Positions 63,401 through 64,000 of a DNA stretch of 64,000 nucleotides are shown here, in pieces. The position numbers and the translations under genes were made by a program. Origin of the DNA: Numida meleagris. Its lineage: Eukaryota; Chordata; Aves; Galliformes; Numididae. The notes under the pieces are model-generated. The model saw nothing but the letters and a program-made list of their open reading frames with translations, had not been told where the DNA came from and searched no databases. The first letter of the stretch is position 1; each line of letters begins with the position of its first letter. The stretch covers positions 381,955 through 445,954 of the forward strand of contig NC_034421.1 of the NCBI RefSeq assembly GCF_002078875.1. Reading direction: 5' to 3'.

Positions 63401-64000
63401 CCTGGTATTGGAGATGGAATCATTAGGCCCTGTTAGCTTAAGAAGAACCTCAATGACAGCAGGAGTTTAGCCAGAAAAGCTCCCTTTTGTGAGTGAGCAC
63501 TGACCAAGGAGCCTTTTTAATAACTGAGAATATTTATTTCCCTGTATAATTTCTCAGGCTTATTTCTTTTTTTGTTTTTGAATTTATGCAGTAGCAAGCT
63601 CCCCAGCTCCTCCAAGCCTCAACTTTTCACTGATTATCCACAGAGGGACAAGCAGCACAATAAGAATGGACAAAGTCTTTTTGCATGGTTTTAGGAGCAG
63701 CTGAGCACAGGGCTGCACTTTTACCTAAACAGGCCTTCCTTGCTGTGAGAAGGAATCCATGCCATCTCCATCTCCAATAGGACAGGACAAGTGTCCGTCA
63801 CAGGGCAGTCAGAGAGTTCACCCAGGATCAAAGCTGACTCAGAACATCCACATCCATTCATATGCTTTCACTGAAAATTAAGATGCACTCAACATAGCTT
63901 GCTCTCTTTTAACATTAGCAAATTATAGGTTTTACGGGGGTACATTTCCAAAGCGGCCAGTGAATTGTGCCCATGAATCTCAATTATTTGCTAATGAGCT

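Larger units (their letters stand above)
49264..64000. other. Long AT-rich noncoding stretch to the window end
   Basis: Nearly 15 kb without a recognised gene, RNA gene or LINE. Small features are an A20 run at 54470-54489, a perfect hairpin at 56632-56660 and a CAA microsatellite at 57394-57410. The two longest minus frames, 54795-55325 (176 codons) and 55480-55866 (128 codons), have no family motif. A strong acceptor-like string precedes 52851. Confidence 0.45.

Noticed and set aside
1..64000. CRISPR arrays, tRNA or rRNA genes, bacterial operons, defence or biosynthetic systems
   Set aside because: No regularly spaced repeats, cloverleaf or rRNA signatures, or gene arrays were seen. The composition and CR1 content identify the window as vertebrate (avian) nuclear DNA.

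Overview
The window looks like gene-poor, AT-rich nuclear DNA from a bird, most likely a galliform (chicken-like) species. The main evidence is the repeat content. At least seven fragments of the avian CR1 non-LTR retrotransposon are recognisable from the 3' part of their reverse-transcriptase ORF and from the typical 3' end with ATTCTATGATTCT-type octamers. No mammalian SINE or L1 was seen. Nothing suggests a prokaryote: no operons, ribosome-binding sites, rRNA, tRNA, insertion sequences or CRISPR arrays.

Layout. 1-4.8 kb: noncoding, with a short CR1 3' tail at 1121-1257. 4.8-5.4 kb: the most gene-like spot on the minus strand. It has an ATG followed by a signal-peptide-like reading frame in CpG-containing DNA, then a long pyrimidine tract, an acceptor, and a consensus GTAAGT donor only 6 nt further on. 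5.4-20.5 kb: unassigned DNA with a few motif-level curiosities: X-box-like sites at 8.03 and 11.85 kb, a CRE-like direct repeat at 9.28 kb, and GC-richer islands at 8.5 and 10.7 kb. 20.5 kb: a minus-strand acceptor followed by 143 nt that is open in only one frame, a possible terminal exon. 23.7 kb: a CR1 fragment. 24-44 kb: mostly featureless, with a CR1 tail at 36.2 kb, a probable dispersed avian repeat at 38.9-39.1 kb, and simple repeats. 44.4-49.3 kb: a CR1 cluster of four fragments, in both orientations, two with internal deletions. 49.3-64 kb: featureless apart from a poly(A) run and a perfect 12-bp hairpin at 56.63 kb.

No complete protein-coding gene can be supported. Reading frames of 60-180 codons occur throughout, but they show no family motif I recognise and are what chance gives in DNA of this length. 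The only unambiguous protein homology is to CR1 ORF2, and all copies are broken. The window is best read as intergenic or intronic sequence, possibly touching the edges of one or two minus-strand genes whose identity I cannot establish. I found no convincing new biological system; the findings below are leads of modest weight.
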